Assembly: GCA_029252045.1 (NCBI GenBank)
Contig: JAQXCD010000053.1
Location: 62,001-126,000 of the forward strand
Origin: Sulfitobacter sp.
Lineage (GTDB): Bacteria > Pseudomonadota > Alphaproteobacteria > Rhodobacterales > Rhodobacteraceae
Direction: 5' to 3'
DNA length: 64,000 nucleotides
The notes beneath the pieces were generated by a model that was not told the origin of the DNA, made no database searches, and was given only the letters and a program-made list of their open reading frames with translations. The first letter of the stretch is position 1. Each line of letters starts with the position of its first letter. Position numbers and translations under genes: made by a program. Shown piece by piece: positions 1 to 8,447 of the stretch.

Positions 1-116
1 TACCCAACGTGGTTTGTGCGGGCGGCAGCTGGATCGCGCCATCAAGTCTGGTCAAAGCTGGCAAGTGGGACGAGATCGAAGAACGCGCCCGTCACGCGGC
101 CGCCTTGCCGCGCTAG
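1..116 (+). CDS. eda: KDPG/KHG aldolase, 3' end only
   Basis: The third reading frame from base 3 is open and ends at a TAG at 114-116. It reads as the last 37 residues of a class I 2-dehydro-3-deoxy-6-phosphogluconate aldolase, with the phosphate-binding segment VVCAGGSW followed by the usual helical tail. The enzyme splits KDPG into pyruvate and glyceraldehyde 3-phosphate in the Entner-Doudoroff pathway. The active-site lysine lies outside the window. The stop is one base from the converging hpaH stop. The call rests on a short segment, but the motif is characteristic. Confidence 0.75.
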   Translation, partial: PNVVCAGGSWIAPSSLVKAGKWDEIEERARHAAALPR

Positions 117-117
117 T

Positions 118-918
118 TCAAGAGAACGTCAGATCAACACGACCAAACGCACCAAAGTCGGCGGCAAACACGCTGCCGGCCGGTGCTTCAACGGGGCGGA
201 TGAACGACCCTGACAGCACAATCTCGCCCGCCTTGAGGCCTTTCCCGAACAGCGCCAGACGGTCCAGCAGCCAGATGATGCCCGTGGCCGGATCATTCAG
301 CACACCTGCCCCTAAACCGGTTTCCTCAACAACTCCGTCCCGCGCAACGATGGCACCCGCCCAACGCAGATCATGAGCGTCAGGCGCATGCGTACGGTCG
401 CCCATCACAATCCCCGCATTCGCGGCGTTATCGGAGACGGTATCGGTGATGATCCGTGCTTTGCCCGTTGCGGGATCAGCGCGCAGAATGCGCGTGTCGA
501 GGATCTCAAGACAAGGTGCCACATAGTCGGTTGCGGCAATCACATCTGCGCGGCTGCGGCCTGCACCTGCGATATCTTTGCCCATGACAAAGGCAATCTC
601 CGCTTCGATGCGGGGCTGGATAAAGCGGCCCTTGGCCACGGTATCGCCACTCTGAAATAGCATGCTGTCCAGCAATACACCGCTGTCAGGCGTGGTGATC
701 CCCAGTGCTTGCTGCATGGCGCGACTGGTCAGGCCGATTTTCCAGCCGATGCGCGAGCGCCCTGCGGTATAATGCAAGTCAATCAATGCGTCCTGAATGC
801 GGTAGGCATCCTCCAGTTCCGCATCGGGGAAGGCCGAGGAGATCAGCCCGCATTGCACCCCCGATTTGTCCGCGTGAAACAGCATCGCGGCGGCGGCAGT
901 CACCTGATCAGGGGTCAT
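118..918 (-). CDS. hpaH: 2-oxo-hept-4-ene-1,7-dioate hydratase HpaH
   Basis: This 266-residue protein belongs to the fumarylacetoacetate hydrolase-like hydratase/decarboxylase family. HpaH adds water to 2-oxo-hept-4-ene-1,7-dioate in the homoprotocatechuate meta-cleavage pathway. The sequence shows the acidic metal-binding segment [13 protein letters not shown] near residues 100-115, and its length is normal for the family. The ATG at 918 overlaps the hpaG stop by four bases (ATGA), so translation is probably coupled. It is the last gene of the operon. The following step needs an HpaI-type aldolase, which is not in the window; the neighbouring eda is a different aldolase class. Confidence 0.88.
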   Translation of the reverse strand: MTPDQVTAAAAMLFHADKSGVQCGLISSAFPDAELEDAYRIQDALIDLHYTAGRSRIGWKIGLTSRAMQQALGITTPDSGVLLDSMLFQSGDTVAKGRFIQPRIEAEIAFVMGKDIAGAGRSRADVIAATDYVAPCLEILDTRILRADPATGKARIITDTVSDNAANAGIVMGDRTHAPDAHDLRWAGAIVARDGVVEETGLGAGVLNDPATGIIWLLDRLALFGKGLKAGEIVLSGSFIRPVEAPAGSVFAADFGAFGRVDLTFS

Positions 919-1769
919 TCGTCGATCACTCCGTTGCTTAATGTGCCGATGCCCTCGGCAAAGACGTCGATACGGTCACCGGGGACCAGATAGCGCGGCG
1001 GATCAAAGCGCGCGCCGGCGCCTGTCGGCGTCCCTGTCACGATGATATCGCCCGGCACCAGCGTGGTGAAGGTCGAGATATAGGCGATCTGGCGCGCGAC
1101 TGGGAACATCATCCGGCCTGTGCGGTCATCCTGTCGCAGCTCGTCATTGACGCGGGTTTGCAACGCCACATCGGTGATCTGGCTGTCTTGGGTGAACGGC
1201 ACCAGCCAAGGGCCCATAGCGCCGGAACCGTCCCAGTTCTTGCCTTGGGTCACGTTGAATTTTGCATGCCGCACCCAATCGCGCAGGGTGCCTTCATTGC
1301 AAAGGGTCAGTGCTGCAATATGGCTCAGCGCAGTTTCCTGCGGAATGCGGCGTCCACCTTTTCCGATCACAATGGCAATTTCGCCCTCATAATCCAGCTG
1401 CGGGGTTTCGGGCGGGCGGGTCAGCGGCGTCTCGTGACCGACAAACGAGCGGGGAAAGCGTGGAAACAGCGACATGTTTGGCGGCGCTTCCTGACCGTCT
1501 TTGTATTCGGCGTTGCGGTCGGGAAAGTTCACACCAACGCAAATGATCTTCTCGGGATCAGGGACAGGAATGTCCCAACGGAACGTGCCATCCGCATGGG
1601 TCACGGCACGGCCCTGGGCCAGTTCCCCCAGTTTTCCCAGCCCTTGCGCCTCGATCACGTTGCGCAGTGTCGGCCAGTCGGGGCAATCGGGAGACAGGGC
1701 AATCATGCCACCGTCGGCCACCGCACCATAAAGCTGTTGCCCGTCGACTGTGTAAGTTGCAAAATTCAT
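915..1769 (-). CDS. hpaG: Fumarylacetoacetate-hydrolase-family decarboxylase/isomerase (HpaG-like)
   Basis: This 284-residue single-domain FAH-family protein has the metal-binding segment LDYEGEIAIVIGK and the C-terminal GDIIVTGTPTG motif. In this operon it would act as the 5-oxopent-3-ene-1,2,5-tricarboxylate decarboxylase (and perhaps isomerase) of homoprotocatechuate breakdown. The E. coli HpaG is a fused two-domain protein of about 430 residues, so this is the one-domain form. I chose the ATG at 1769, preceded by GGAGG, over an upstream ATG at 1790, because it overlaps the decarboxylase stop by four bases. Exact assignment among FAH activities comes from context. Confidence 0.8.
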   Translation of the reverse strand: MNFATYTVDGQQLYGAVADGGMIALSPDCPDWPTLRNVIEAQGLGKLGELAQGRAVTHADGTFRWDIPVPDPEKIICVGVNFPDRNAEYKDGQEAPPNMSLFPRFPRSFVGHETPLTRPPETPQLDYEGEIAIVIGKGGRRIPQETALSHIAALTLCNEGTLRDWVRHAKFNVTQGKNWDGSGAMGPWLVPFTQDSQITDVALQTRVNDELRQDDRTGRMMFPVARQIAYISTFTTLVPGDIIVTGTPTGAGARFDPPRYLVPGDRIDVFAEGIGTLSNGVIDE

Positions 1770-3163
1770 AATGCCTCCGCCAGTTCGCACAGCACATCGT
1801 AGGCTGTGTTGATGTCATCGATTGTGCAGTCAAACTGCCCGATCTGGAAGCGCACGACCATGTCACCGCCCACGCGGGTCTGGGTGACATAGATGCGCCC
1901 GTCGTCATTGATCCGCTCGACAAAGGCGAATTGGCCTGCGTCATCCACACCCGTCAGCCGGAAAGTGAACAGCGAGAGAATGGGCTGTGTGACAACTTCA
2001 AACCGTGGATGCGCGTCCAGCCGTTCAGCAAGTTTGTGCGCCCAATTCACATGGTTGCGGATACGCGAGCGCAGACCTTCAAGGCCGTAACTGCGCATTA
2101 AAAACCACAGCTTGAGGGCGCGGAAACGGCGGCCCAGCGGGATGGTCCATTCGGAATAGTTTGTCACGGCATCGCCGCCTGTGCGCAGATATTCCGGCTC
2201 GATCTTGAGCGTATTGATCTGGTGCTGCGGGTCTTTCAGGAACTGGACAGAGCAATCAAATTGCGCGCCGAGCCATTTATGCGGGTTAAACACGATGCTG
2301 TCGAAGCCTTCGACACCCTCCCAGAATTCCTTGCGGTATTCGGGGCAGATCATCGCGGCACCGGCCCATGCGGCGTCCAGATGGGTGTACAGCCCCTCGG
2401 CCTTTGCAATTTCCAGAACCGAGGCGAGCGTATCGGACGCGCCCATTCCCGTACCGCCTGTGATTGCGATGATCCCCGCAGGAACATACCCTGCGGCACG
2501 GTCCTCGGCGATGCGTGCAGCCAGAGCGGCCGTGTCCATCATCCGCGCAGGTCCACCTGTGCCGATCTTCACCAGATTGTCTTGTCCGATCCCCGCAACC
2601 CAACACGCGCGGTCGATAGAGGAGTGTACCTCTTCCGAGCAATAGATGCGCATACGTCCTTGGCCCGACATGCCTTCTTTGTTGCCGCGCCAGCCACTGG
2701 CGATTTCGCGCATGGTCAGCACTGCCGACAGCGTGGCAGACGATGCGCTGTCTTGGATCACGCCTGCAAACCCGTCAGGAAGCCCCAGCGCCTGACGCAA
2801 CCAGTCGACCATCACGCCTTCCATCTCTGTGGCGGCAGGTGAGGTCTGCCACAGCATACATTGCGCGGCGACCGTGGTGATCAGCATATCGGCCAGCATC
2901 GACGGCGGGGCAGCATTGGCAGGGAAATAGGCAAAGAAGCGCGGGTGCTGCCAATGGGTGATCCCCGGCATCACAATCCGCTCGAAATCAACCATAATGG
3001 TTTCCATCGCCTCGCCCGTTTCTGGCGGGGCGGGGGGCAGGGCCGCGGCAATCTCGCCTTTGGCCGTTTGGGCACGCACGGGGCGGTTGCGGATGTCCTT
3101 GTGATAGTCCGCAGCCCAGCTGGAAATATGCTGGCCCCAGTGCTCGAATTCGTCCCAGTTCAT
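1766..3163 (-). CDS. PLP-dependent aromatic L-amino acid decarboxylase (group II)
   Basis: This 465-residue protein is a group II pyridoxal-phosphate decarboxylase of the DOPA/tyrosine/tryptophan type. Visible catalytic features are the PLP-binding Lys296 in NPHKWLG, Asp263 in HLDAAWAG, His180 in the SEEVHSS segment, and the loop tyrosine Tyr325 in EPEYLRT. The loop tyrosine and the histidine are the residues changed in plant and insect aromatic aldehyde synthases, so this should be a true decarboxylase. It lies inside the hpa operon, four bases overlapped with hpaG and 25 bases after hpaD. That suggests it makes tyramine or dopamine that is later oxidised to a (di)hydroxyphenylacetate. Substrate is inferred, not shown. 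Confidence 0.88.
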   Translation of the reverse strand: MNWDEFEHWGQHISSWAADYHKDIRNRPVRAQTAKGEIAAALPPAPPETGEAMETIMVDFERIVMPGITHWQHPRFFAYFPANAAPPSMLADMLITTVAAQCMLWQTSPAATEMEGVMVDWLRQALGLPDGFAGVIQDSASSATLSAVLTMREIASGWRGNKEGMSGQGRMRIYCSEEVHSSIDRACWVAGIGQDNLVKIGTGGPARMMDTAALAARIAEDRAAGYVPAGIIAITGGTGMGASDTLASVLEIAKAEGLYTHLDAAWAGAAMICPEYRKEFWEGVEGFDSIVFNPHKWLGAQFDCSVQFLKDPQHQINTLKIEPEYLRTGGDAVTNYSEWTIPLGRRFRALKLWFLMRSYGLEGLRSRIRNHVNWAHKLAERLDAHPRFEVVTQPILSLFTFRLTGVDDAGQFAFVERINDDGRIYVTQTRVGGDMVVRFQIGQFDCTIDDINTAYDVLCELAEAL

Positions 3164-3188
3164 AGCAATATCCTTGAATGGCGCAGGT

Positions 3189-4169
3189 TTAAGGCGCGAT
3201 GATGGGTTGTGCTTTCAGGTCGCTCTCAACCAGATCCGCACCTTCAAACTTTGAACCCAACTCAAACCATGATTTTGGCGCAGGCGCACCCCACAAGGTT
3301 TGGCGCTGCGGGTCTTTGAGGTCCCATTTGATCGGCTCCAGATCGGGGTCTAGCGTCTGGTAATCCGAGCAGTAAATCTCTGTCCGGTGACCGTCCTGAT
3401 CGCGAATATAGAGGAAGAAGGCGTTGGAAATACCATGCCGCCCCGGTCCGCGCTCGATGTTGGCGACATAGCCGGTGGTGGACATCAGATCGAGCAGATC
3501 AATGATGTTCAGCGGCGTCGGCACCCAGAAGGCAAGGTGGTGCAGACGCGGTCCCGTGCCGTTGGTAAACGCGACATCATGCACGCCGCCTTTGCGGTGC
3601 ATCCACGCGGCCCATGTGCGGCCCGTTTTCTCATCCGCTGTATACTCGGTGACACGGAAGCCCATATCACCGTAGAACTTCACGGCCTCGTCCACATTCG
3701 AGCTGAACAGGTTGAAGTGGTCGATGCGCAACGGCTTCACACCACGGTAAAGTTGGTATTGTTGCGCAATGACGGGCAGGCGGTCCATCTGGGCATAAAA
3801 CTCCAGTGGCACGCCCCACGGATCACGGGTGCGCAGAACGCGGCCCATAAACGGGCGCTCGATCCACTCGGTCGGCAGATCGCGGGCTTTGAACCATGCC
3901 TCCGCCTTGTCCAACTCGCCCTCGTCCCAGACCTTGAAGCCCAACACACCGACCTCACCACTGGTCCCTTTGCGCAAGATTACACAGTGGTGGCCGCGCT
4001 CTTCCATGGCGCGCAGATAGATGGCATCGGCGTCTTCAAACGTGACTTGCAGGCCAAGCGTGTCAACGTAGTAGGCACGCGACCACGCCAGATCACGGAC
4101 GAACAGCTCAACATGGCTGAGGCGTATGATGTTAAAGTCGGGATACAGGTTCGGGGCGGGAATAGGCAT
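3189..4169 (-). CDS. hpaD: Homoprotocatechuate (3,4-dihydroxyphenylacetate) 2,3-dioxygenase
   Basis: This 326-residue type I extradiol dioxygenase of the vicinal oxygen chelate fold opens the ring of 3,4-dihydroxyphenylacetate next to the diol. The likely metal ligands are His151, His211 and Glu264. The second-sphere His197 and Tyr254 match the residues known from Brevibacterium fuscum homoprotocatechuate dioxygenase at a constant small offset. The protein therefore resembles the Gram-positive-type HpaD (VOC family) rather than the unrelated E. coli LigB-type HpaD. It sits 14 bases after hpaE and begins at an ATG with AGGAGGAGA upstream. Confidence 0.93.
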   Translation of the reverse strand: MPIPAPNLYPDFNIIRLSHVELFVRDLAWSRAYYVDTLGLQVTFEDADAIYLRAMEERGHHCVILRKGTSGEVGVLGFKVWDEGELDKAEAWFKARDLPTEWIERPFMGRVLRTRDPWGVPLEFYAQMDRLPVIAQQYQLYRGVKPLRIDHFNLFSSNVDEAVKFYGDMGFRVTEYTADEKTGRTWAAWMHRKGGVHDVAFTNGTGPRLHHLAFWVPTPLNIIDLLDLMSTTGYVANIERGPGRHGISNAFFLYIRDQDGHRTEIYCSDYQTLDPDLEPIKWDLKDPQRQTLWGAPAPKSWFELGSKFEGADLVESDLKAQPIIAP

Positions 4170-4183
4170 GTCTGGTCTCCTCC

Positions 4184-5689
4184 TCAGGCGCCAAGTTTCG
4201 GGATACGGTGCAGGCCCGTGGCGATGGCGATGTTTTTCTGTTCCATGTAGAATTCGAATGACCAGTCGCCGCCGTCACGGCCAATGCCGCTGGCTTTGGT
4301 GCCGCCAAAAGGCGCTGGCAGGTGGCGCACGTTTTCGGAGTTCACCCAGATCATGCCTGCATCCAGCGCGTCCGAGAACCGCATCGCGCGGGTCAGATCA
4401 TTGGTCCAGACATAGCCCGCCAACCCGTAGGCCACATCATTGGCGATGTGCAGCGCCTCGGCCTCGTCCTTGAACGGGATAGAGGTCAGGACAGGGCCAA
4501 AGATTTCCTCCTGCGCGATCCGCATGTCGGGGGTGGCGTTGGTGAAGAGCGTGGGAGTGACGTAATGGCCCGCACTGTCGGGTGTGATGCCCCCCGCGGC
4601 GATCGTTGCACCATCCTCGCGGGCGATGTCGAAATAGCTGCACACTTTGTCATAGTGGACTTTGTGGATCAACGGACCAACTTCGGTTTCAGGGTCCAGC
4701 GGATGGCCCACGCGGATGTTGTTCACCCGTTTGATCAGCTTTTCCTCAAACTCGGCGCGGATGTTTTCCTGAATCAGCAGGCGGGACGACGACGTGCAGC
4801 GCTCGCCATTCAGCGAGTAGATCATGAACACAGCGGCATCCAGCGCGCGGTCCAGATCGGCATCGTCAAACACGATCACGGGGTTCTTGCCACCCAGCTC
4901 GAAATGCACGCGCTTGAGGGTATCGGCCCCCTGTTTCATGATCATGGAACCTGTGCGGCTTTCACCGACAAAGGCGATGGCCTTGATATCCGGATGCTCG
5001 GTCAGGGCGCGGCCCGCGTCCTCGCCCATACCGTTCACAAGGTTCAGAACGCCGTCCGGCAGGCCCGCGTCGCGGCATATCTCGGCCAGCAGCCGTGCGG
5101 TCAGCGGAGAGAATTCGGCGGGTTTGTGTACCACGGTACAGCCGGCCGCCAGCGCGGGCGCGATCTTCCATGTGGACAGCATAAAGGGCGTGTTCCAAGG
5201 GGTGATTACCCCAACAGGGCCAATGGGCTTGCGGCCTGTGATGTTCATATGATCGGGCGAGGGCAGGGATTTACCGTCGCGTGCGCTGGGGGCCAGATCT
5301 GCATAAAAGCGGAAGTTGGCCGCACCGCGCAGGGCGGCCTTGGACATAAACCGGATGGCTTGGCCTGTGTCCCAGCATTCGCAAAGGGCAATCTCGTCGG
5401 CGCGGGCCTCGATCGCATCCGCGATCTTGTGCAGCAGGGCTTTGCGCTCCTTGCCGGGCATTGCTGCCCATGCGGGGAAAGCGGCCTTGGCGGCTTTGGC
5501 GGCGCGGTTAATGTCAGAGGCCCCCCCCTGCGCAACGGATGCAATCAGCGTATCATCTACGGGCGAGTGGATGTCGAACGTGGCTTTGCCTGCGTCATCC
5601 TTGCCGTTGATCATATTGAGGATACCGCCTTGGCGGTAGCGTTCCAGATGGGGGGCCAGTCGCGCAATGTTCTCGTCAAGTTTGCTCAT
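4184..5689 (-). CDS. hpaE: 5-carboxymethyl-2-hydroxymuconate semialdehyde dehydrogenase
   Basis: This 501-residue NAD-dependent aldehyde dehydrogenase oxidises the semialdehyde released by HpaD. Visible catalytic residues are Asn166 in TPWNTP, Lys189, Glu264 in FELGGKNP and the nucleophile Cys298 in NGERCTSSSR. The sequence matches the HpaE subfamily in length and in the GERC-T-SSSR signature. Its ATG overlaps the hpaF stop by four bases, so it is translated with hpaF from the same message. Confidence 0.92.
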   Translation of the reverse strand: MSKLDENIARLAPHLERYRQGGILNMINGKDDAGKATFDIHSPVDDTLIASVAQGGASDINRAAKAAKAAFPAWAAMPGKERKALLHKIADAIEARADEIALCECWDTGQAIRFMSKAALRGAANFRFYADLAPSARDGKSLPSPDHMNITGRKPIGPVGVITPWNTPFMLSTWKIAPALAAGCTVVHKPAEFSPLTARLLAEICRDAGLPDGVLNLVNGMGEDAGRALTEHPDIKAIAFVGESRTGSMIMKQGADTLKRVHFELGGKNPVIVFDDADLDRALDAAVFMIYSLNGERCTSSSRLLIQENIRAEFEEKLIKRVNNIRVGHPLDPETEVGPLIHKVHYDKVCSYFDIAREDGATIAAGGITPDSAGHYVTPTLFTNATPDMRIAQEEIFGPVLTSIPFKDEAEALHIANDVAYGLAGYVWTNDLTRAMRFSDALDAGMIWVNSENVRHLPAPFGGTKASGIGRDGGDWSFEFYMEQKNIAIATGLHRIPKLGA

Positions 5690-6078
5690 GCCATATCCTC
5701 CGGCAGGTAATCGCGGATCGAGCTGGTTTTGCGGCTCAGATCGGCATCAATGTCGCGCATCTCAAGCGACAACATAAAGGGATGTGCAGCCATATAGGCT
5801 GCGGTGAATTTTGTGGCCGCGGCAAAGATTGCGTCAGTCGCCGCCGATTTTGCCTCTGCGGTGCGCCCCGCTCGCAGGCGGACATGGATGTCGATAAATC
5901 CGTGGCGGGGATCACCGTCTGCAATCACGCTGTGGGTACAAGCCGTGGCACGAACCCGAATGCCCGCAGCGGGAAAAACATCTGTGGCCGCTGCCGCATC
6001 CTTGAGCGCGACGCAAAGCCCGTGCATGTCCAGCGCGGCCTCCAGATTCGGGGAGTATTCCAGTGATATGTGTGGCAT
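5686..6078 (-). CDS. hpaF: 5-carboxymethyl-2-hydroxymuconate delta-isomerase
   Basis: This 130-residue protein of the tautomerase superfamily isomerises 5-carboxymethyl-2-hydroxymuconate. The start is placed at the ATG at 6078, not the upstream ATG at 6093, because family members begin Met-Pro and the N-terminal proline exposed after Met removal is the catalytic base (here MPHISLEYS). GAGGGA lies just upstream. It is the first gene of the minus-strand hpa operon and faces hpaR across an 84-bp divergent promoter region. Confidence 0.9.
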   Translation of the reverse strand: MPHISLEYSPNLEAALDMHGLCVALKDAAAATDVFPAAGIRVRATACTHSVIADGDPRHGFIDIHVRLRAGRTAEAKSAATDAIFAAATKFTAAYMAAHPFMLSLEMRDIDADLSRKTSSIRDYLPEDMA

Positions 6079-6104
6079 GAGCTTCCCTCTCAAATATTAC
6101 TTGC

Positions 6105-6116
6105 TTTGTTAACAAA
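6105..6116. promoter_or_regulatory. Candidate HpaR operator palindrome
   Basis: The sequence TTTGTTAACAAA is a perfect 12-bp palindrome in the AT-rich gap between the divergent hpaF and hpaR starts. MarR-family repressors such as HpaR usually bind short palindromes at this position in divergent aromatic-degradation loci. Binding by HpaR is inferred from place and symmetry only. Confidence 0.5.
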
Positions 6117-6162
6117 AAATATAGGTTGCGTCAATCCGCTTGGAATGGCTCATACTCTGATC

Positions 6163-6630
6163 ATGACTTCAGATATTATTCCCGATAGCCCAACATTGAG
6201 GCTGCGCCGCACCAACCGTTCCTTGCCGATTGCCCTGTTGCGGGCACGCGAAACGGTGATGGGTCCGGTGCGTGAAATGCTGGCTGACAGTCCAGTCAAC
6301 GAACAGAAATGGCGTGTGTTGCGTGTGCTGGAGGAAAACGGCCCGCAGGACCAGAACACCATCGCGCAGCAGGCCTGTCTGTTGTTGCCCAGCCTCACGC
6401 GGATTTTGCGGGCGATGGAGGAGGACGGGCTGGTATCGCGTCTTGCCGATCCAGAAGACCGCCGCCGCAGCATTGTCACCATCGAGGCGGCAGGCCGCGC
6501 CATTCTGCAAGAGTGCGGCGCGCAGGCGGCAGTTCTGGTTGAATCACTACGCGCACAATACGGCGAGGCCAAGTTGGAGCAGTTGCTCGACCTTCTGGAA
6601 GATCTTCAAAAGGTCGAGATCGGGCGTTAA
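6163..6630 (+). CDS. hpaR: MarR-family regulator of homoprotocatechuate degradation
   Basis: This 155-residue protein carries a MarR winged helix: a recognition-helix region around QNTIAQQACLLLPSLTRIL and the wing with DPEDRRRSIV. It reads as an HpaR/HpcR orthologue, which normally represses the hpa operon until a pathway substrate binds. The preferred start is the ATG at 6163; an in-frame ATG at 6145 is possible, and no strong ribosome site decides between them. It is divergent from hpaF and its stop overlaps the converging sulfatase stop by four bases. Confidence 0.85.
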   Translation: MTSDIIPDSPTLRLRRTNRSLPIALLRARETVMGPVREMLADSPVNEQKWRVLRVLEENGPQDQNTIAQQACLLLPSLTRILRAMEEDGLVSRLADPEDRRRSIVTIEAAGRAILQECGAQAAVLVESLRAQYGEAKLEQLLDLLEDLQKVEIGR

Positions 6631-8264
6631 CCGTCGTGCTTCTGCCGCGCGGGGCCACGGTATTTTGCGGTCAGTTCATCGTCCACTTCCGAGCCGTCAA
6701 AGAGGAACGGCAGGATGCCCTTGCGGATGGATTTACCGCGCATCGCCTTGATGTCATCTTCCGATTTGGTCACGCGCTGTGACATCCGGCGGCCCCATTT
6801 GGCCAGCATGCCGTACAGGCGGTCAATCTCTGCGCTATGTGTATCGCCCTTGCCCAGATCGTGGAACTCGTCCGGGTCCTCGGCCAGATCGAACAGCATC
6901 GGGCGGAAACCGCCTTCGGCATGCATCATCTTGTAACGACCATCAAACACCATAAACAGGCGGGCATCGCGCGGCTCTAGCCCCAGCTTTACGCATTGCG
7001 GTGTGGCGGAATAGTCGTATTCCGAGATCACAAACTCGCGCCATTCCGGCGTCTCGCCGCGCAGCCATGGCAGCAGCGAACGACCTTCAATGATATGATC
7101 GGGTACCTTGCCGCCCGCCGCCTCTACAAAGGTGGCCGCCAGATCAATACTCTCTACCAGTACATCGGACACCGTGCCGCGCGTAGCATCGGCGCTGGCG
7201 CGGGGGTCATAGATGATCAGCGGCACTTTTACGGATTGTTCGTGAAACAGGTCTTTTTCGCCCAGCCAGTGATCACCTAGATAGTCACCGTGATCCGACG
7301 TCAGCACGATCATCGTGTCTTTGAGCGTGTCTGTCTCCTCCAGATGGTCCAGCAAGCGGCCCAACTGGTCGTCGCATTGTTTGATCAGGCCCATATAGGC
7401 GGGGATCACCTTGTTGCGGACATCTTCGCGTTGAAAGGCGCTGGCGACCTTGTTGCCTTGATAGGCCCCCAGCACTGGATGCGGGTCCTCCAGTTCGACC
7501 TCGTGGCGGCGGGCCTGCGGGACGTGATTAGGGCCGTACATGTTATGATAGGGGGCGGGCACAATATAGGGCCAATGGGGTTTGATAAAGCTGACATGCG
7601 CGCACCATGGGCCTTTGGTCTGCTGCATAAACTCGATGGTCTGGTCGGTCAGCCACGGCGTCTCGCTGTCTTCCTCGCGAATGTTTGCGGGTTGGTCGGC
7701 GTTGCGGAACATCCAGCCCGAGGCGATCTGGTCATCGCTGATGCTCGCATTGGCGTAATCGGCCCAAGGGTTTTCGCCATCATAGCCTTTTGATTTCAGG
7801 TATTCATTATAGGGCGACCGTTTCTCGTCGTAATACCCGTCAGGGCCATAAGCCCACAGGCCGTCATCGCGCGCCCATGCGTCAAACCCGCACTCTGCCT
7901 GCCGTGCGCCGATGGTGCTGTCGGGGGCGAGGCCCAGCCGCTCCATCCCTTCGGCGTCTGCTTTCATGTGGGTTTTGCCCAGCAGCCAGCAGTCCATGCC
8001 GATCTTGCGCAGGTGATCGCCCAGAGTCTGCTCGCCCACGCGCAGGGGAAAACCGTTCCAATGTGCGCCATGGCTGGAGGCATAGCGCCCCGTATAATAG
8101 CACATCCGGCTGGAGCCGCAGATCGGCGATTGCACATAAGCGTTAGAGAAGCGGACACCCATGGCCGCGACACGGTCAAAATGTGGGGTATGGAGATGCG
8201 GATGGCCTGCGCAACTAAGATAATCGAACCGCAACTGGTCATACATGATGAACAGGATATTCAT
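6627..8264 (-). CDS. Sulfatase-family hydrolase with unusual C-x-S-x-R active-site motif
   Basis: This 545-residue alkaline-phosphatase-superfamily enzyme has the N-terminal metal segment MNILFIMYDQLR and the later SDHGDYLGDH metal motif. The formylglycine motif is C49-G-S51-S-R53 followed by TGR, where classical sulfatases have C-x-P/A-x-R. The surrounding sequence resembles arylsulfatase/phosphonate monoester hydrolase relatives. I start it at 8264 because AGGGGAG precedes that ATG; an upstream ATG at 8336 would add 24 residues that do not fit the family. No signal peptide is visible, so it is probably cytoplasmic. It converges on hpaR. A role releasing sulfated phenolics for the hpa pathway is possible but unproven. 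Confidence 0.85.
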   Translation of the reverse strand: MNILFIMYDQLRFDYLSCAGHPHLHTPHFDRVAAMGVRFSNAYVQSPICGSSRMCYYTGRYASSHGAHWNGFPLRVGEQTLGDHLRKIGMDCWLLGKTHMKADAEGMERLGLAPDSTIGARQAECGFDAWARDDGLWAYGPDGYYDEKRSPYNEYLKSKGYDGENPWADYANASISDDQIASGWMFRNADQPANIREEDSETPWLTDQTIEFMQQTKGPWCAHVSFIKPHWPYIVPAPYHNMYGPNHVPQARRHEVELEDPHPVLGAYQGNKVASAFQREDVRNKVIPAYMGLIKQCDDQLGRLLDHLEETDTLKDTMIVLTSDHGDYLGDHWLGEKDLFHEQSVKVPLIIYDPRASADATRGTVSDVLVESIDLAATFVEAAGGKVPDHIIEGRSLLPWLRGETPEWREFVISEYDYSATPQCVKLGLEPRDARLFMVFDGRYKMMHAEGGFRPMLFDLAEDPDEFHDLGKGDTHSAEIDRLYGMLAKWGRRMSQRVTKSEDDIKAMRGKSIRKGILPFLFDGSEVDDELTAKYRGPARQKHDG

Positions 8265-8447
8265 GGCAAAGCTCCCCTTTGGCGTCAGGTAACCATAGAT
8301 GGTGTCTCCAGTTCCAGAGGCAAAGCGTTGTATCAATGACGCAATTGCAGATTGATCGCTGGGAAGGGGCAGGGCGGGCTTGGTCCGAATCGATGTTTCC
8401 GACTATCCAGTAGATCGCTGTGGGGGCGGAATAGACAGTAATGTCAG

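Noticed and set aside
118-918. eda as the missing aldolase of the hpa pathway
   Set aside because: The visible C-terminus is class I KDPG aldolase, not the class II HpaI type, and the gene is on the opposite strand.
41-941. Long plus-strand reading frames opposite hpaH (for example 14-376 and 373-660)
   Set aside because: They are shadow frames of hpaH with no recognisable protein features; hpaH is clearly the real gene.
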